From Rugamonas brunnea (GTDB lineage: Bacteria; Pseudomonadota; Gammaproteobacteria; Burkholderiales; Burkholderiaceae_D): a stretch of DNA of 64,000 nucleotides. The position numbers were made by a program, and so were the translations under genes. Location: positions 186,001 through 250,000 of the forward strand of contig NZ_JACEZT010000001.1 of the NCBI RefSeq assembly GCF_014042345.1. Direction: 5' to 3'. Under the pieces are notes generated by a model. The model had not been told where the DNA came from and did no database searches. It saw nothing but the letters and a program-made list of their open reading frames with translations. The number at the start of each line of letters is the position of its first letter. The stretch's first letter is position 1. Positions 7,476-19,258 of the stretch are shown piece after piece.

Positions 7476-7503
7476 ATTATAGAGGATCTGTCGGGACTGT
7501 CAA
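7476..7503 (-). promoter_or_regulatory. Sigma70 promoter of the tRNA operon
   Basis: Read leftward: TTGACA, 16 bases, TATAAT. Both hexamers are perfect consensus, as expected for a stable-RNA operon. It lies between pgsA and the first tRNA-Gly. Confidence 0.88.
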
Positions 7504-7559
7504 TGGTAAAAACCTTTTCAACAAGGAAATAGTGAAAATTGTTTATACCAGGACCGCCG

Positions 7560-8141
7560 TCAGATCGTGCCGGCGCGCTCCTTGATCATGGGCCACGCCA
7601 GGCGCAGGTAGTAGAACATCGACCACACGGTCAGCACGCAGGCCACCAGCAGCAGGCGCTCGCCCCACACCTGGGTGTCGACGGCGCCCAGCAGGATGTC
7701 ATGGAACAGCAGCATGGGGATGGCCGTCATCTGCGCCGCCGTCTTGATCTTGCCCAGCGAGCTCACGGCCACCGATTTCGACGCGCCGATCTGCGCCATC
7801 CATTCGCGCAAGGCCGAAATGGCGATCTCGCGGCCGATGATGATGAAGGCCAGCACCGCGTTGACGCGGTCCAGTTGCACCAGCACCAGCAAGGCCCCTG
7901 CCACCATCAGCTTGTCGGCCACCGGATCGAGGAAGGCGCCGAAGGCCGACGTCTGGTTCCAGCGCCGCGCCAGGAAACCGTCGAACCAGTCGGTGACGGC
8001 GGCGATGATGAACACCAGCGTGGCGGACAGGTTGCGGTCGGCCAGTGGCAGCCAGTGCGTGGGCAGATAGAACACGCCAACGACCAGCGGAATCAGCGCC
8101 ACGCGCAGCCAGGTCAGCAGGATCGGTATATTGAAAGGCAT
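7560..8141 (-). CDS. pgsA: CDP-diacylglycerol--glycerol-3-phosphate phosphatidyltransferase
   Basis: A 193-residue integral membrane enzyme that makes phosphatidylglycerol phosphate, the committed step to phosphatidylglycerol and cardiolipin. The CDP-alcohol phosphatidyltransferase signature D-G-x2-A-R-x8-G-x3-D-x3-D is complete, running from DGFLARR to the Asp of DPVAD. The ATG at 8141 gives MPFNIPILLTWLRV, the usual start of the family; an upstream in-frame ATG would add 35 residues without character. It follows uvrC by about 150 bases and precedes the tRNA operon, which has its own promoter. Confidence 0.95.
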   Translation of the reverse strand: MPFNIPILLTWLRVALIPLVVGVFYLPTHWLPLADRNLSATLVFIIAAVTDWFDGFLARRWNQTSAFGAFLDPVADKLMVAGALLVLVQLDRVNAVLAFIIIGREIAISALREWMAQIGASKSVAVSSLGKIKTAAQMTAIPMLLFHDILLGAVDTQVWGERLLLVACVLTVWSMFYYLRLAWPMIKERAGTI

Positions 8142-8294
8142 AGAGTCAAGTGATGTTGCAACTATAAAAACTGATATCGCCGCTAGTCTACCTTGCGGGC
8201 GCACTTTAAACCAGCGCGGGGTGCACACGGCAGGCGGCCACGCCACGCCGATGCGGCGGTGTGTGGCCGCTGCGACGCAACAGAAGGCCGATGG

Positions 8295-10157
8295 TCAATG
8301 CAGCTGGCGGTAGATTTCCTCGGCCAGCGCGCTGGAGATGCCCTCCACCTGCATCAGGTCCTGCACGCTGGCGTCGATCACGCCGCGCAGGCCGCCGAAG
8401 CGGGCCAGCAGCTTCTGGCGCCGTTTCACGCCGATGCCTTCGATCTCCTCCAGGCGCGAGGTCTGGCGCGTCTTGGCGCGCTTGGCGCGCATGCCGGTGA
8501 TGGCGAAGCGGTGCGCCTCGTCGCGGATCTGCGCTACCAGCATCAGGGCCGCCGATTCCTTGCCCAGTTCCTGCGATGGCCGGCCATCGACGAACATCAG
8601 CGTCTCCAGGCCTACACGACGCCCTTCCCCTTTCGCCACGCCGACGATCAGGCTGATGTCCAGCCCCAGTTCGGCGAACACCTGGCGCGCCATTTCGATC
8701 TGGCCTTTGCCGCCGTCGATCAGCACCACGTCGGGCATCACGCCGTCGCCGTTGGCCACCTTCTCGTAGCGGCGCATCAGCACCTGCCGCATCGCAGCAT
8801 AATCGTCGCCGGGTGTGATGTCGTTGATGTTGTAGCGGCGGTACTCGCCGTTCTGCATCTGGTGGTGATGGAACACCACGCACGAGGCCTGCGTGGCCTC
8901 GCCCTGCGTATGGCTGATGTCGAAGCATTCCACGCGCAGCGTATCGATGTCTTCCGGCTCCAGTCCCAGCGCGTCGACCAGCGCGCGCGTGCGCGACTGC
9001 TGCGAGCCCTGCTCCGACAGCAGGCGCGCCAGCGAAATCTCGGCGCCCTTCTGCGCCAGTTCCAGCCACTTGCGGCGCTGGTCCTGCGGCTGGAACACGA
9101 GATGGATGCGGTGGCCGCACTGCTCCTGCAAGGCCAGCATCAGCGCCGGCTGGTCGAATTCGATGTTCAGGATCAGCGTGCCGGGGATGAACTTCTCCGT
9201 GTAGTGCTGGACCAGGAAGGCGCTCAGCACCTCCACCTCGATCGATTCTTCCGCGATGGCGGCCGCGTCGCCCACTTGGGTGGGGAAGTAGGCCCGATCG
9301 CCCAGGTGGCGGCCGCCGCGCACCATGGCCAGGTTGACGCAGGCGCGCCCGCCCTGCACCAGCACGGCCAGGATATCGACATCGGCGTCGCCGGTGGTCT
9401 CCATGCTTTGCTGGTGCAGCACGCGCGACAGCGACGAGATCTGGTTGCGCACCACGGCGGCCTGCTCGAATTTCAGTTCGGCGGCGTAGGCGTGCATCTT
9501 CTTTTCCAGCTCGTCCATCACCTCGCTTTGGCGCCCGCGCAGGAAGCGGGCCGCGTTGGCCACGTCGGCCTGGTAGTCTTCCTTGCTCACCAGGTCCACG
9601 CAGGGCGCGCTGCAGCGGCCGATCTGGTGCAGCAAACAGGGGCGCGTGCGGTTGGCGTACACGCTGTCCTCGCAGGTGCGGATGCGGAACACCTTCTGCA
9701 GGATCTGCATCGATTCCTTCACGGCCCAGGAACTGGGGAACGGGCCGAAGTACTGGTTCTTCTTGTCCACCGCGCCCCGGTAGTAGACCATGCGCGGCGC
9801 GTCGCCGGCCGTGATCTTCAGGTAGGGATAGGACTTGTCGTCGCGGAACAGGATGTTGAAGCGCGGGTGCAGCGTCTTGATCAGGTTGTTTTCCAGGATC
9901 AGCGCTTCGGCCTCGCTGTGCGTGACGGTCGTTTCCAGCCGCGCGATGCGTTCGACCATCATGGCGATGCGGGGGCTGGACAGGTTTTTCAGGAAGTAGC
10001 TCGATACGCGCTTCTTCAGGTCGCGCGCCTTGCCCACGTACAGCACGTTGTCGGCCGCGTCGAAATAGCGGTACACGCCCGGCAGATTGGGCAGCTTGGC
10101 CACCGTGGCCAGCACCTGCGCGCGCGGATCGGGCACGCTCTCGTTCACTTCATCCAT
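8295..10157 (-). CDS. uvrC: UvrABC excision nuclease subunit C
   Basis: A 620-residue nucleotide excision repair endonuclease. In order it has the GIY-YIG nuclease domain (LPGVYRYF and VLYVGKA near residues 25-45), the UVR motif in the middle ([20 protein letters not shown]), the RNase H-like nuclease with [10 protein letters not shown], and the C-terminal helix-hairpin-helix pair. The ATG at 10157 (MDEVNES) is preferred to an upstream one that would add 43 Arg- and Gly-rich residues. It lies 14 bases after acpS. In several related genomes nagZ is found in this neighbourhood; it is not here. Confidence 0.96.
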   Translation of the reverse strand: MDEVNESVPDPRAQVLATVAKLPNLPGVYRYFDAADNVLYVGKARDLKKRVSSYFLKNLSSPRIAMMVERIARLETTVTHSEAEALILENNLIKTLHPRFNILFRDDKSYPYLKITAGDAPRMVYYRGAVDKKNQYFGPFPSSWAVKESMQILQKVFRIRTCEDSVYANRTRPCLLHQIGRCSAPCVDLVSKEDYQADVANAARFLRGRQSEVMDELEKKMHAYAAELKFEQAAVVRNQISSLSRVLHQQSMETTGDADVDILAVLVQGGRACVNLAMVRGGRHLGDRAYFPTQVGDAAAIAEESIEVEVLSAFLVQHYTEKFIPGTLILNIEFDQPALMLALQEQCGHRIHLVFQPQDQRRKWLELAQKGAEISLARLLSEQGSQQSRTRALVDALGLEPEDIDTLRVECFDISHTQGEATQASCVVFHHHQMQNGEYRRYNINDITPGDDYAAMRQVLMRRYEKVANGDGVMPDVVLIDGGKGQIEMARQVFAELGLDISLIVGVAKGEGRRVGLETLMFVDGRPSQELGKESAALMLVAQIRDEAHRFAITGMRAKRAKTRQTSRLEEIEGIGVKRRQKLLARFGGLRGVIDASVQDLMQVEGISSALAEEIYRQLH

Positions 10158-10171
10158 TCCTGTTACCTGTG

Positions 10172-10567
10172 TCAGCTGGCCTGTTCGACGATGACGAAAG
10201 CGACCGCGTATTCTTCCTCGTCGCTGATGCTCACCTGCGCCGTCAGGCCCTTGTCCTGCATGAACTGCGCCAGCACGCCGCTGCACACGATGGTGGGCTT
10301 GCCGCTGGGGTCATTGAGCATCTGGGCCGCCGGCCACGTCATCGGCATGCGCAGTCCCAAGCCGATGGCCTTGGAAAACGCTTCCTTGGCCGCGAAGCGG
10401 GTGGCGACGAAGCGGATGCCGCGCGCTTCATGCTTGGCCTTGCGGGCATGGTATTTCGCCATCTCCTGCGGGCCCAGTATTTTTTGCGCGAAGCGGTCGC
10501 CATGCCGTTCCAGCGCGGCGGCAATGCGCGGGATGCGGCAGATGTCGGTGCCGATCCCGTAGATCAT
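10172..10567 (-). CDS. acpS: Holo-[acyl-carrier-protein] synthase
   Basis: A 131-residue phosphopantetheinyl transferase that converts apo-AcpP to its holo form. It has the [11 protein letters not shown] start with the metal-binding Asp8 and the [10 protein letters not shown] motif near residue 58. The start overlaps the pdxJ stop by 4 bases, so the two are translationally coupled, a common arrangement in proteobacteria. Confidence 0.95.
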   Translation of the reverse strand: MIYGIGTDICRIPRIAAALERHGDRFAQKILGPQEMAKYHARKAKHEARGIRFVATRFAAKEAFSKAIGLGLRMPMTWPAAQMLNDPSGKPTIVCSGVLAQFMQDKGLTAQVSISDEEEYAVAFVIVEQAS

Positions 10568-11328
10568 TTTGCGCCCTGCCCCAGCCGCGTGGACACCATG
10601 ATTGCCTTCATTTCGCGCACGGCGTTCTCCCAGCCCGCGAACACGGCGTGCGCCACGATGGCGTGACCAATATTGAGTTCCGCGATCTCGGGGATGGCGG
10701 CGATGGCTTGCACGTTGGTGTAATGCAGGCCGTGGCCGGCGTTGACCTTGAGGCCGCGCCCCACGCCGAACAGCACACCGGCCTTGATGCGCTCCAGTTC
10801 CGCCGCCTGTTCGGCGCCTTCCGTGTCCGCGTAACGGCCCGTGTGCAGCTCGATCACGGGCGCGCCGATCTCGGCGGCGGCGGCGATCTGCGCCTCGTCC
10901 GCGTCGATGAACAGGCTCACGCGGATGCCCTCGCCCTGCAACTGGCGCACGGCCGCCTGCACGGCGTTGAAGTGGGTGACGACATCGAGGCCGCCTTCCG
11001 TCGTCACTTCGGTACGTTTTTCCGGCACCAGGCAGACGTCGGCCGGCTTGATGCGGCAGGCGAAATCGATCATCTCCTGGGTCACGGCCGCCTCCAGGTT
11101 CATGCGCGTCAGCAGCTGCGGCGCCAGCGCGATCACGTCGGCGTCCTTGATGTGGCGGCGGTCTTCGCGCAGGTGCAGCGTGATGCAGTCGGCACCGGCC
11201 TGCTCGGCCAGCAGCGCGGCGCGGATGGGATCAGGATAGCTGGTGCCGCGCGCGTTGCGCAGCGTGGCCACGTGGTCGATGTTGACGCCCAGGTCGATGA
11301 CGGGGCCGGCAGGCTGGAGGAAGCTCAT
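10564..11328 (-). CDS. pdxJ: Pyridoxine 5'-phosphate synthase
   Basis: A 254-residue TIM-barrel enzyme that closes the pyridoxine ring from 1-deoxyxylulose 5-phosphate and 3-amino-2-oxopropyl phosphate. Recognisable segments are [16 protein letters not shown] at the N-terminus, [27 protein letters not shown], and [14 protein letters not shown] near the C-terminus. It lies between recO and acpS as in many proteobacteria. Confidence 0.96.
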   Translation of the reverse strand: MSFLQPAGPVIDLGVNIDHVATLRNARGTSYPDPIRAALLAEQAGADCITLHLREDRRHIKDADVIALAPQLLTRMNLEAAVTQEMIDFACRIKPADVCLVPEKRTEVTTEGGLDVVTHFNAVQAAVRQLQGEGIRVSLFIDADEAQIAAAAEIGAPVIELHTGRYADTEGAEQAAELERIKAGVLFGVGRGLKVNAGHGLHYTNVQAIAAIPEIAELNIGHAIVAHAVFAGWENAVREMKAIMVSTRLGQGAK

Positions 11329-11366
11329 TGATATATACCGTTTATCAGGTTATTCGGGTTGTCTGT

Positions 11367-12248
11367 TCAAAGCTGCATCAGGTCGATCAGGATCTGGCGC
11401 GTGTTGAGCGGCGCGCCGCCCAGGTGGTGCGCCAGCAGGAAACGCATCAGCTGCTTGCTCTGGGCCTGGGTGGCCGCGTCGGCGTAATCCTCGCGCTCCA
11501 TGTCGAGCAGGGTCTTGCCGGCCACGCGGGGCCAGGTGTCGCTGGCGCGCTCGGGTCGCGGGCCGCGCTCAGGATCCACCACGTACAGGCGCTCGGCCAC
11601 GATGGCGGCGCGGCTGGCCGTGCAGCGCGTGAGGTCAGCCGCCACACCCGTTTCCTTGAGCAGGGCCAGTTCGAACTTGCGCAGCACGATGGGCGCCGGT
11701 TCGTCGTGGGCCAGCTGGTTGAGCGTGGCCACGTAATGGTCGAACAGGGCCGGATGGGCGTCGTCGCGCGCCAGCAGCTTGACCAGCAGTTCGTTCAGGT
11801 AGAAGCCGCACAGCAGCGCCGTTTTCTCCAGCGGCAGCATGCCACCCACCCACTCCGCCGTGGTCAGCACGCGCAGTTCGGACTTGCCACTCCAGCCGGC
11901 CTGCAACGGCTGGAAGGTTTGCAGCACGCCGCGCAACTGGGAATGGGGCCGCTTGGCGCCCTTGGCGATCAGGGCCACGCGGCCAAAGTCACGCGTGAAC
12001 AGGTCCACGATGACGCTGGTTTCCTTGTACGGATAGCTGTGCAGCACGAACGCGGGCTGGCCGCCGACCTTGGTGCCGACGGTACGCTCGCGGGCGGGCG
12101 CGCGCGCGCGGCGCGCGGGCGCCGTTGCGGCCGCCGTCCCGGCCGCAGCAGCGACCGTCGAAGCGACTGAGCCCGTGTCCGCCCCGGCGTCGGGCGCCCG
12201 GGTGGACACGGGCTCAGCCGTATCGTGGTCTGCTGTCAGCGTGGACAT
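11367..12248 (-). CDS. recO: DNA repair protein RecO with long Ala-rich N-terminal extension
   Basis: The RecFOR-pathway mediator that helps load RecA. The recognisable OB-fold starts near residue 62 ([15 protein letters not shown]) and the alpha-helical C-terminal region follows. The first roughly 60 residues are low-complexity Ala/Thr/Arg sequence, which most RecO proteins lack. No alternative ATG or GTG is obvious nearer the OB-fold, so I kept the ATG at 12248. This leader also encodes a 14-base perfect inverted repeat (12167-12217). It lies between era and pdxJ, the conserved order. Confidence 0.9.
   Translation of the reverse strand: MSTLTADHDTAEPVSTRAPDAGADTGSVASTVAAAAGTAAATAPARRARAPARERTVGTKVGGQPAFVLHSYPYKETSVIVDLFTRDFGRVALIAKGAKRPHSQLRGVLQTFQPLQAGWSGKSELRVLTTAEWVGGMLPLEKTALLCGFYLNELLVKLLARDDAHPALFDHYVATLNQLAHDEPAPIVLRKFELALLKETGVAADLTRCTASRAAIVAERLYVVDPERGPRPERASDTWPRVAGKTLLDMEREDYADAATQAQSKQLMRFLLAHHLGGAPLNTRQILIDLMQL
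12167..12217. repeat. 14-base perfect inverted repeat inside the start of recO
   Basis: CTGAGCCCGTGTCC at 12167-12180 is the exact reverse complement of GGACACGGGCTCAG at 12204-12217, with a 23-base GC-rich loop. It covers codons 11-27 of recO and could fold in the recO mRNA shortly after the start codon. Confidence 0.85.
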
Positions 12249-12272
12249 GCGCGTGTCGGGCTCCCCTGGCGC

Positions 12273-13175
<903 letters not shown>

Positions 13176-13197
13176 GCTGCTCGATTCTGTCTAGGTG

Positions 13198-14007
13198 TTA
13201 CGTGTTGGCCTGCTTACCGGAGGCGGTGGCTTCCGGCTCGGCCGGGGCGGCGTCGCTCTGGATGGTGGCGATGCCGGCCAGTTTGAGCTGGGCCGCGCGC
13301 GGCTTGGCCTTGCGGGCCGCCGCCGGCGTTTTCACCAGCGCCTGCTCGGCCACCTCCAGCGCCAGCTTGGCGGCGGCCTGTTCACCGGCGCGGCGGCTGC
13401 CGCCCCGGCCATAGACCTGGATGCCCAGCTTGGGCACCAGGCATTCGATTTCGAATTCCTGGCTGTGCGCGGCGCCATGGGTGGCCACCACATTGTACTG
13501 CGGCAGCGAGATCTTCTTACTTTGCAAGAATTCCTGCAGCAGCGTCTTGGCATCCTTGCCCAGCGTTTGCGGATCGACCGTATCGAGGATGGGGATGTAG
13601 AACGCGCGGATCACATCGCGCGCCGGATTGAAGCCGCCGTCGAGGAAGATGGCGCCCAGCAGCGCTTCCAGCGTGTCGGCCAGGATCGATGGCCGGCGGA
13701 AGCCGCCCGACTTGAGCTCGCCCTCGCCCAGGCGCAGGAACTGCGACAGTTCCAGCTTCTGCGCGATCTCATACAGCGATTGCTGCTTGACGAGGTTGGC
13801 GCGCAGGCGCGACAGGTCGCCCTCGTCGATGGCCAGGTAGCGCTCGTACAGGATGGACGCGACCACGCAGTTGAGCACGGAGTCGCCCAGGAATTCCAGC
13901 CGTTCGTTATGCAAACTGCTGTGGCTACGGTGCGTCAAGGCTTGCTGCAACAGGCCAGCATCCTGGAACGTATAGCCTAAACGGGTTTGCAAGAGCTGAA
14001 GATTCAT
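13198..14007 (-). CDS. rnc: Ribonuclease III
   Basis: A 269-residue double-strand-specific endoribonuclease that processes rRNA precursors. The signature [12 protein letters not shown] is at residues 37-48. A C-terminal double-stranded RNA binding domain follows, then an Ala/Lys-rich tail of roughly 45 residues, which makes it longer than the 226-residue E. coli enzyme. It is cotranscribed with lepB, a DUF4845 gene and era. Confidence 0.96.
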   Translation of the reverse strand: MNLQLLQTRLGYTFQDAGLLQQALTHRSHSSLHNERLEFLGDSVLNCVVASILYERYLAIDEGDLSRLRANLVKQQSLYEIAQKLELSQFLRLGEGELKSGGFRRPSILADTLEALLGAIFLDGGFNPARDVIRAFYIPILDTVDPQTLGKDAKTLLQEFLQSKKISLPQYNVVATHGAAHSQEFEIECLVPKLGIQVYGRGGSRRAGEQAAAKLALEVAEQALVKTPAAARKAKPRAAQLKLAGIATIQSDAAPAEPEATASGKQANT

Positions 14008-14040
14008 CGTCGGTTGTATTAGTTTGTAATGCTTGAAGCT

Positions 14041-14433
14041 TTATTGGTCGGCCTTGGCCGGCACGCCGCCCTTGGCCGTGGTGCCGGCATATTCGAGCAG
14101 CAGGCTGGCCGGGCCGAACAGCGGGATTTTCTTCTCGTAGGCGAAGCTCACTTCCATCTCGTTGTTCTCCTTCGAGATGATCAGGTCCTTGCTGTTGATC
14201 GAGGTGATGTAGCCCACGTCGGCGTTGGCATCGAACGAAGCCTGGATCTCGCGCACGGTGGAGCCGGCGCTCTTGGCCTTGATGATGGCGTTCTGGATCG
14301 CCCGGTATTCCGTGTAGGTGGGCACGATCTTCATGGCCAGCACGCCCAGGAAGCCCAGGATGGCCAGCGTGAAGATCAGGCCGACGAGGGAAATGCCACG
14401 CTGCGACTTGCCGCTATGCTTGATGCCCACCAT
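14041..14433 (-). CDS. DUF4845 membrane protein
   Basis: A 130-residue protein of the DUF4845 family, regularly found between lepB and rnc in betaproteobacteria. After a short basic start, residues 12-34 (RGISLVGLIFTLAILGFLGVL) form one membrane segment that resembles a type IV pilin leader. A small periplasmic domain follows. The function is unknown; the position suggests a link with envelope or secretion genes. Confidence 0.85.
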   Translation of the reverse strand: MVGIKHSGKSQRGISLVGLIFTLAILGFLGVLAMKIVPTYTEYRAIQNAIIKAKSAGSTVREIQASFDANADVGYITSINSKDLIISKENNEMEVSFAYEKKIPLFGPASLLLEYAGTTAKGGVPAKADQ

Positions 14434-14449
14434 GCTCGCTCCTTAGTCC

Positions 14450-15367
14450 TTAATGTATGCCGCCGATACGGCGCAGGTTGCTCAGGTTCATCCAGACGAA
14501 GAAAGCCTTGCCCACGATGTTCTTGTCCGGCACGAAACCCCAGTAACGGCTGTCGGCGCTGTTATCGCGATTATCGCCCATCATGAAGTAGTTTCCTTCA
14601 GGAACTACACACGTGAAGCCATCGTAATTGTAGGTGCACGCATCGTCATGGGGGAAGTGCTTGACGTCGGCCAGGTTCAGGGTCGGCGCCTGCTCGTTGT
14701 TGAGGATGCGGTGCGACACGCCCGTCAGGTTCTCCTGGTATTGCTTGTTGTACACCAGATGCTCGTCATCGAGGTAATCATCCATCGGCGCGTATGACAC
14801 CGGCTTGCCATTGACCGTTAAGCGCTTGTTTTCATACGTGATTTTATCACCGGGCACGCCGATCACCCGTTTGATGTAATCCTGGGTCATGTCCTTCGGA
14901 TACTTGAACACCATCACATCGCCGCGCTGCGGGTTGTTGATTTCGATGATCTTCTTGTTCAGCACCGGCAGGCGGATGCCATAGGTGTACTTGTTCACCA
15001 GGATCAGGTCGCCCACCAGCAGCGTCGGCACCATGGACGACGACGGGATCTTGAACGGCTCGTACAGGAACGAACGCAGGAAGAACACCAGCGCGATCAC
15101 GGGGAAGAAGCTGCCCGAGTATTCGATCCAGGTGGGCTGGCGCAGCAGCGCGTGCTCGATGGCGCTGCGGTTGGCCGCATGGTCGACCTTGATGCCGTCG
15201 GCCGTCAGCTTGGCGTTGCGGCCATCGAACTCTGCCAGCGCGCGGTCGGCGGCGTGGCGGCGCTGCTTGGCCAGGTAAAACACGTCCAGGAACCAGATGA
15301 CGCCGGTCACCACCATCAAGACGAACAGGATTAAAGCAAAATTCCCCAAAATCAGTTGCAGGTTCAT
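14450..15367 (-). CDS. lepB: Signal peptidase I
   Basis: A 305-residue inner-membrane peptidase that cleaves Sec and Tat signal peptides. Two N-terminal membrane segments (about residues 5-30 and 84-100) precede the periplasmic catalytic domain. The catalytic Ser is S111 in PSSSMVPTL and the general base is K166 in [12 protein letters not shown]. The late motif [16 protein letters not shown] is intact. The start overlaps the lepA stop by 4 bases. Confidence 0.96.
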   Translation of the reverse strand: MNLQLILGNFALILFVLMVVTGVIWFLDVFYLAKQRRHAADRALAEFDGRNAKLTADGIKVDHAANRSAIEHALLRQPTWIEYSGSFFPVIALVFFLRSFLYEPFKIPSSSMVPTLLVGDLILVNKYTYGIRLPVLNKKIIEINNPQRGDVMVFKYPKDMTQDYIKRVIGVPGDKITYENKRLTVNGKPVSYAPMDDYLDDEHLVYNKQYQENLTGVSHRILNNEQAPTLNLADVKHFPHDDACTYNYDGFTCVVPEGNYFMMGDNRDNSADSRYWGFVPDKNIVGKAFFVWMNLSNLRRIGGIH

Positions 15368-17157
15368 TTCTCTTCCACTTGTAAGATTGCCAGGAACGCC
15401 TCTTGTGGAATCTCGACCGAGCCCACTTGCTTCATGCGCTTTTTACCTGCCTTCTGCTTCTCCAGCAGTTTCTTCTTCCGGCTCACGTCGCCGCCGTAGC
15501 ACTTGGCCAGCACGTTCTTGCGCAGCGCCTTGACGTTCTCGCGCGAGATCACGTTGGCGCCGATGGCGGCCTGGATCGCCACGTCGAACATCTGGCGCGG
15601 AATCAGCTCGCGCATCTTGGCGGCCACCTGGCGGCCACGGTAGGCGGCGTTCGAGCGGTGCACGATGATGGCCAGCGCGTCGACCTTCTCGCCGTTGATC
15701 AGCATGTCGACCTTGACCACGTCGGATGGGCGGTATTCCTTGAACTCGTAGTCCATGGACGCGTAACCGCGCGAAGTGGATTTGAGCTTGTCGAAGAAGT
15801 CCAGCACGATCTCGCCCATCGGGATCTCATACACCAGCTTGACCTGGCGGCCGTGGTAGCTCATGTCCATCTGCACGCCGCGCTTGCCGATGCACAGCGT
15901 GATCACGGAGCCCACGTATTCCTGCGGCATGTACAGGTTGACCGTCACGATCGGTTCGCGGATCTCCTCGATCTTGGACGGGTCCGGCATGCGCGAGGGG
16001 TTGTCCACCTTGAGCACGGTGCCGTCGCGCATCTCGACCTCGTACACCACGGTCGGTGCCGTGGTGATCAGGTCCATGTCGAATTCGCGCTCCAGGCGCT
16101 CCTGCACGATCTCCATGTGCAGCAGGCCCAGGAAGCCGCAGCGGAAGCCGAAGCCCAGCGCCTGCGACACTTCCGGTTCGTACATCAGGGCCGCGTCGTT
16201 CAGTTTCAACTTCTCCAGCGAGTCGCGCAGCGCGTCGTACTGGTTGGCCTCGACCGGGAACAGGCCGGCGAACACCTGCGGCTGCACTTCCTTGAAACCG
16301 GGCAGCGGCGCTTCGGCCGGACGGCTGGCCAGGGTGATGGTGTCGCCCACCTTGGCCACTTTCAATTCCTTGATGCCGGCGATCACGAAGCCCACCTGGC
16401 CGGCCGACAGTTCCGGCAGCGACACGGAACGGGGCGAGAAGATGCCGATGTCTTCCACCAGCTGCACCGAGTCGGTGGCCATCAGGCGGATCTTTTCTTT
16501 CGGTTTCAGCGTGCCGTTGACCACGCGCACCAGCATCACCACGCCCACGTAGTTGTCGAACCACGAGTCGATGATCAGCGCCTGCAGCGGCGCATCCTTG
16601 TCGCCCTTCGGTGGCGGCACCTTGGCGATAATCGATTCGAGCACGTCCTCCACGCCCAGGCCGGTCTTGGCCGAGCAGTGCACGGCGTCGCCGGCCTCGA
16701 TGCCGATCACGTCCTCGATCTCAGCGATGGCCGTCGGCGGATCGGCGTTGGGCAGGTCGATCTTGTTCAGCACGGGCACCACTTCCACGCCCAGGTCCAG
16801 CGCCGTATAGCAGTTGGCCACTGTTTGCGCTTCCACGCCCTGCGACGCGTCCACCACCAGCAGCGCGCCTTCGCAGGCCGACAGCGAGCGGCTGACCTCG
16901 TAGGAGAAGTCCACGTGGCCCGGGGTGTCGATCAGGTTCAGGTTGTAGACCTTGCCGTCGCGCGCCTTGTATTGCAGGGCCGCGGTCTGGGCCTTGATGG
17001 TGATGCCGCGCTCGCGCTCCAGATCCATCGAATCGAGCACTTGCGCTTCCATCTCGCGGTCCGACAAGCCGCCGCACAACTGGATGATGCGGTCGGCCAG
17101 CGTCGATTTGCCGTGGTCGATGTGGGCGATGATGGAGAAATTGCGTATGTTGTTCAT
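15364..17157 (-). CDS. lepA: Elongation factor 4 (back-translocating GTPase)
   Basis: A 597-residue ribosome-associated GTPase. G1 is AHIDHGKS (residues 11-18), G3 is DTPGHVDF, G4 is NKID, and the LepA-specific C-terminal region ends with [18 protein letters not shown] chose the ATG at 17157 rather than the TTG two codons earlier because [16 protein letters not shown] is the family start. Its upstream region carries the terminator of the preceding degP-like/glutaredoxin transcript. Confidence 0.97.
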   Translation of the reverse strand: MNNIRNFSIIAHIDHGKSTLADRIIQLCGGLSDREMEAQVLDSMDLERERGITIKAQTAALQYKARDGKVYNLNLIDTPGHVDFSYEVSRSLSACEGALLVVDASQGVEAQTVANCYTALDLGVEVVPVLNKIDLPNADPPTAIAEIEDVIGIEAGDAVHCSAKTGLGVEDVLESIIAKVPPPKGDKDAPLQALIIDSWFDNYVGVVMLVRVVNGTLKPKEKIRLMATDSVQLVEDIGIFSPRSVSLPELSAGQVGFVIAGIKELKVAKVGDTITLASRPAEAPLPGFKEVQPQVFAGLFPVEANQYDALRDSLEKLKLNDAALMYEPEVSQALGFGFRCGFLGLLHMEIVQERLEREFDMDLITTAPTVVYEVEMRDGTVLKVDNPSRMPDPSKIEEIREPIVTVNLYMPQEYVGSVITLCIGKRGVQMDMSYHGRQVKLVYEIPMGEIVLDFFDKLKSTSRGYASMDYEFKEYRPSDVVKVDMLINGEKVDALAIIVHRSNAAYRGRQVAAKMRELIPRQMFDVAIQAAIGANVISRENVKALRKNVLAKCYGGDVSRKKKLLEKQKAGKKRMKQVGSVEIPQEAFLAILQVEEK

Positions 17158-17432
17158 TAACAAATATTCAAAAACGGATTGAAACGACGGGGCGGCGGCT
17201 GGGCACCATACAAAAAAAGCGCTCCGTACGGGGCGGTAATGCCCTGGCGAGCGCCTTGATGACTACCACTAAAACGCAAAACAGCAGCAAAACAGTAACT
17301 TCACTAACCCGCCATTTTACCGGATTTCAGAGTGGAAAGCCCGTGTTATGACGTGGCAAAGCCACCAAAATATCAAACCGTCAATATTTTGCCGCACAAA
17401 TTGACGTGTACAGGTGGGAAATAGTTGAGTAA
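17158..17432. other. Intergenic region upstream of lepA
   Basis: These 275 bases contain no credible gene. They hold a terminator (17212-17254, leftward) for the genes to the right and presumably the lepA promoter. Confidence 0.6.
17212..17254 (-). terminator. Rho-independent terminator after the glutaredoxin-like gene
   Basis: Read leftward, GCGCTC and GAGCGC pair around an inner GGGC/GCCC stem, followed by seven T. It separates the degP-like/glutaredoxin transcript from lepA. Confidence 0.65.
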
Positions 17433-17687
17433 TCAAGCAGTTTGACCAGCCAGGGCCAGGCGCACGCGGTCGGCGTCGAGGAAGTAGTGGCACAGCTCGG
17501 GCTGGTCGAGGGCGGCGAACAGCACCGGCACCAGTTCGTCGAAGCGCTCGACCAGGGCCGGGTCGGCGTCCACGTCGATCACCTCCACCGTGAACGGACG
17601 CTCCGGCGTGTGCAGCAGGTTCAGGGCGTCCAGCATGTCCTGGCACAGGTGGCAATAGCTGCGGGAATAGAGGGTGAAATGCATCAT
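17433..17687 (-). CDS. Glutaredoxin-family protein
   Basis: An 84-residue thioredoxin-fold protein of the DUF836/glutaredoxin-like type. The redox motif is C-H-L-C in YSRSYCHLC near residue 13. The DVDADPALVERFDELVPVL segment is typical of the small proteins found between mucD and lepA in betaproteobacteria. Two adjacent ATG codons (17687 and 17684) could start translation. The partner and substrate are unknown. Confidence 0.85.
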   Translation of the reverse strand: MMHFTLYSRSYCHLCQDMLDALNLLHTPERPFTVEVIDVDADPALVERFDELVPVLFAALDQPELCHYFLDADRVRLALAGQTA

Positions 17688-17764
17688 GGATGGACCAGGA
17701 AAGAAAACGGGCCGCCCCATGATACAGGACGGCCCGGGAATGGGCGAACGACGGCAGGCCGCGC

Positions 17765-19258
17765 TTACTTGGCCGTGGGCCGCAGCGAAACGAACTGGGT
17801 CACGTCGCCGCGCCGCACCAGCACCACGGACGCCTTTTTCGGGTCCAGCTTGCCCACGGCCGCGTTGAACTGCTTGGCGTCGCGGATGTCGATATTGTTG
17901 AGCTGCAAGATCACGTCGCCCTGGCGCAGGCCGGCGCGGGCCGCCGCGCCTTCGGTGGCGTCCACCACCACGCCGCCCTCCACGTCCAGCTCGCGCTTTT
18001 GCAACGGGGTCAGGTCGCTGACCTTGAAGCCCAGCGCGTTGGCCGACTCGGCCTTCGGCTTGGCGCCCTCCCCCTTGGCCTTGGCCTTGGCGGTCTTGTC
18101 CGGCTCCAGCTCGGCGATGGTCACCTGCACATCCTGCTGCGCGCCCTTGCGCCACAGCGTGATGGTGGCCTGGCTGCCGAGCGCCGTGCCGCCCACCAGG
18201 CGCGGCAAGTCGGACGAGCGGTTGATCACCGTGCCATTGAACTTGAGGATGATGTCGCCGGCCCGGATGCCCGCCTTGTCGGCCGGACCACCGGGCTCCA
18301 CCAGCGACACTTCCGCGCCCTGCGCCGACTTCAGGCCCAGCGACTCGGCCACTTCCTTGCTCAGCTCGCCAATCTGCACGCCGATGCGCCCGCGCGTCAC
18401 CTTGCCCGTCTTTTTCAGCTGGTCGGCCACGCGCATCGCCTCGTCGATGGGCACGGCGAAGGAAATGCCGTTGTAGCCGCCCGACAGCGTGGCGATCTGC
18501 GAGTTGATGCCGATCACCTCGCCGCGCATATTGATCAGCGGCCCGCCCGAGTTGCCGGGATTGACGGCCACGTCGCTCTGGATCAGGGCCAGGTAGTCGC
18601 CCGTGTCGCGCGACTTGGCGGAAATGATGCCGGCCGTGACCGTATTTTCCAGGTTGAACGGCGAGCCGATGGCGATCACCCATTCACCCACGCGGATCTT
18701 GTTGGAGTCGCCCATGGTCAGCGTGGGCAAGCTCTTGCCGTCGATCTTCAGCAGCGCCACGTCGGTGCGGGCGTCGGCGCCCAGCACCTTGGCCTTGAAT
18801 TCGCGCTTGTCGGTCAGGGTCACGTACACCTCGTCGGCGCCGTCGACCACGTGGGCATTGGTCATCACGTAGCCGTCGGCCGAGATGATGAAACCGGAAC
18901 CGATGCCTCGCTGCACCTGCTCATCGGGCGCCTGGCGCCGTCCGCGCGGCGCCTTGCCGCCGGGGCTGGGTGTGGGGATGGCGCCACCGAAGAAACGGCG
19001 CAGGAATTCCTGCATTTCCTCGTCACCGGGCATGCCCTGCCCGCCCTGCATCTTGAGGCGCTCAGTGGTGCGGATGTTGACCACGGCCGGACCGGCCTTG
19101 TCGACCAGTTCCGTAAAGTCGGGCAAGCCCGCCACGGCCGAGGTGGCCGCCGCGTGGGCGGCCGGGGCCAGGCCCAGCATGGCGGGGGCGAACAATACGC
19201 CGGCGCTGACCATCAGCGCGGAAAGAGTCTTACTACCAGTGGAGATGTAATTTTTCAT
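17765..19258 (-). CDS. mucD: DegP/MucD-type periplasmic serine protease
   Basis: A 497-residue HtrA protease for envelope protein quality control. It has a signal peptide of about 37 residues (ending APAAHA), a trypsin-like domain with the triad His136 (TNAHVV), Asp166 (RTDVALL) and Ser237 (NPGNSGGPL), then two PDZ domains (about 285-370 and 400-490). The ATG at 19258 is right for the signal peptide. It is the third gene after rpoE and the rseA-like gene, the mucD position, but the rseB/mucB gene normally between them is absent. A weak sigma32-like element lies upstream. Confidence 0.93.
   Translation of the reverse strand: MKNYISTGSKTLSALMVSAGVLFAPAMLGLAPAAHAAATSAVAGLPDFTELVDKAGPAVVNIRTTERLKMQGGQGMPGDEEMQEFLRRFFGGAIPTPSPGGKAPRGRRQAPDEQVQRGIGSGFIISADGYVMTNAHVVDGADEVYVTLTDKREFKAKVLGADARTDVALLKIDGKSLPTLTMGDSNKIRVGEWVIAIGSPFNLENTVTAGIISAKSRDTGDYLALIQSDVAVNPGNSGGPLINMRGEVIGINSQIATLSGGYNGISFAVPIDEAMRVADQLKKTGKVTRGRIGVQIGELSKEVAESLGLKSAQGAEVSLVEPGGPADKAGIRAGDIILKFNGTVINRSSDLPRLVGGTALGSQATITLWRKGAQQDVQVTIAELEPDKTAKAKAKGEGAKPKAESANALGFKVSDLTPLQKRELDVEGGVVVDATEGAAARAGLRQGDVILQLNNIDIRDAKQFNAAVGKLDPKKASVVLVRRGDVTQFVSLRPTAK

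Noticed and set aside
8193..10562. 789-codon rightward open frame
   Set aside because: Antisense shadow of uvrC and acpS, composition typical of reversed GC-rich coding sequence.
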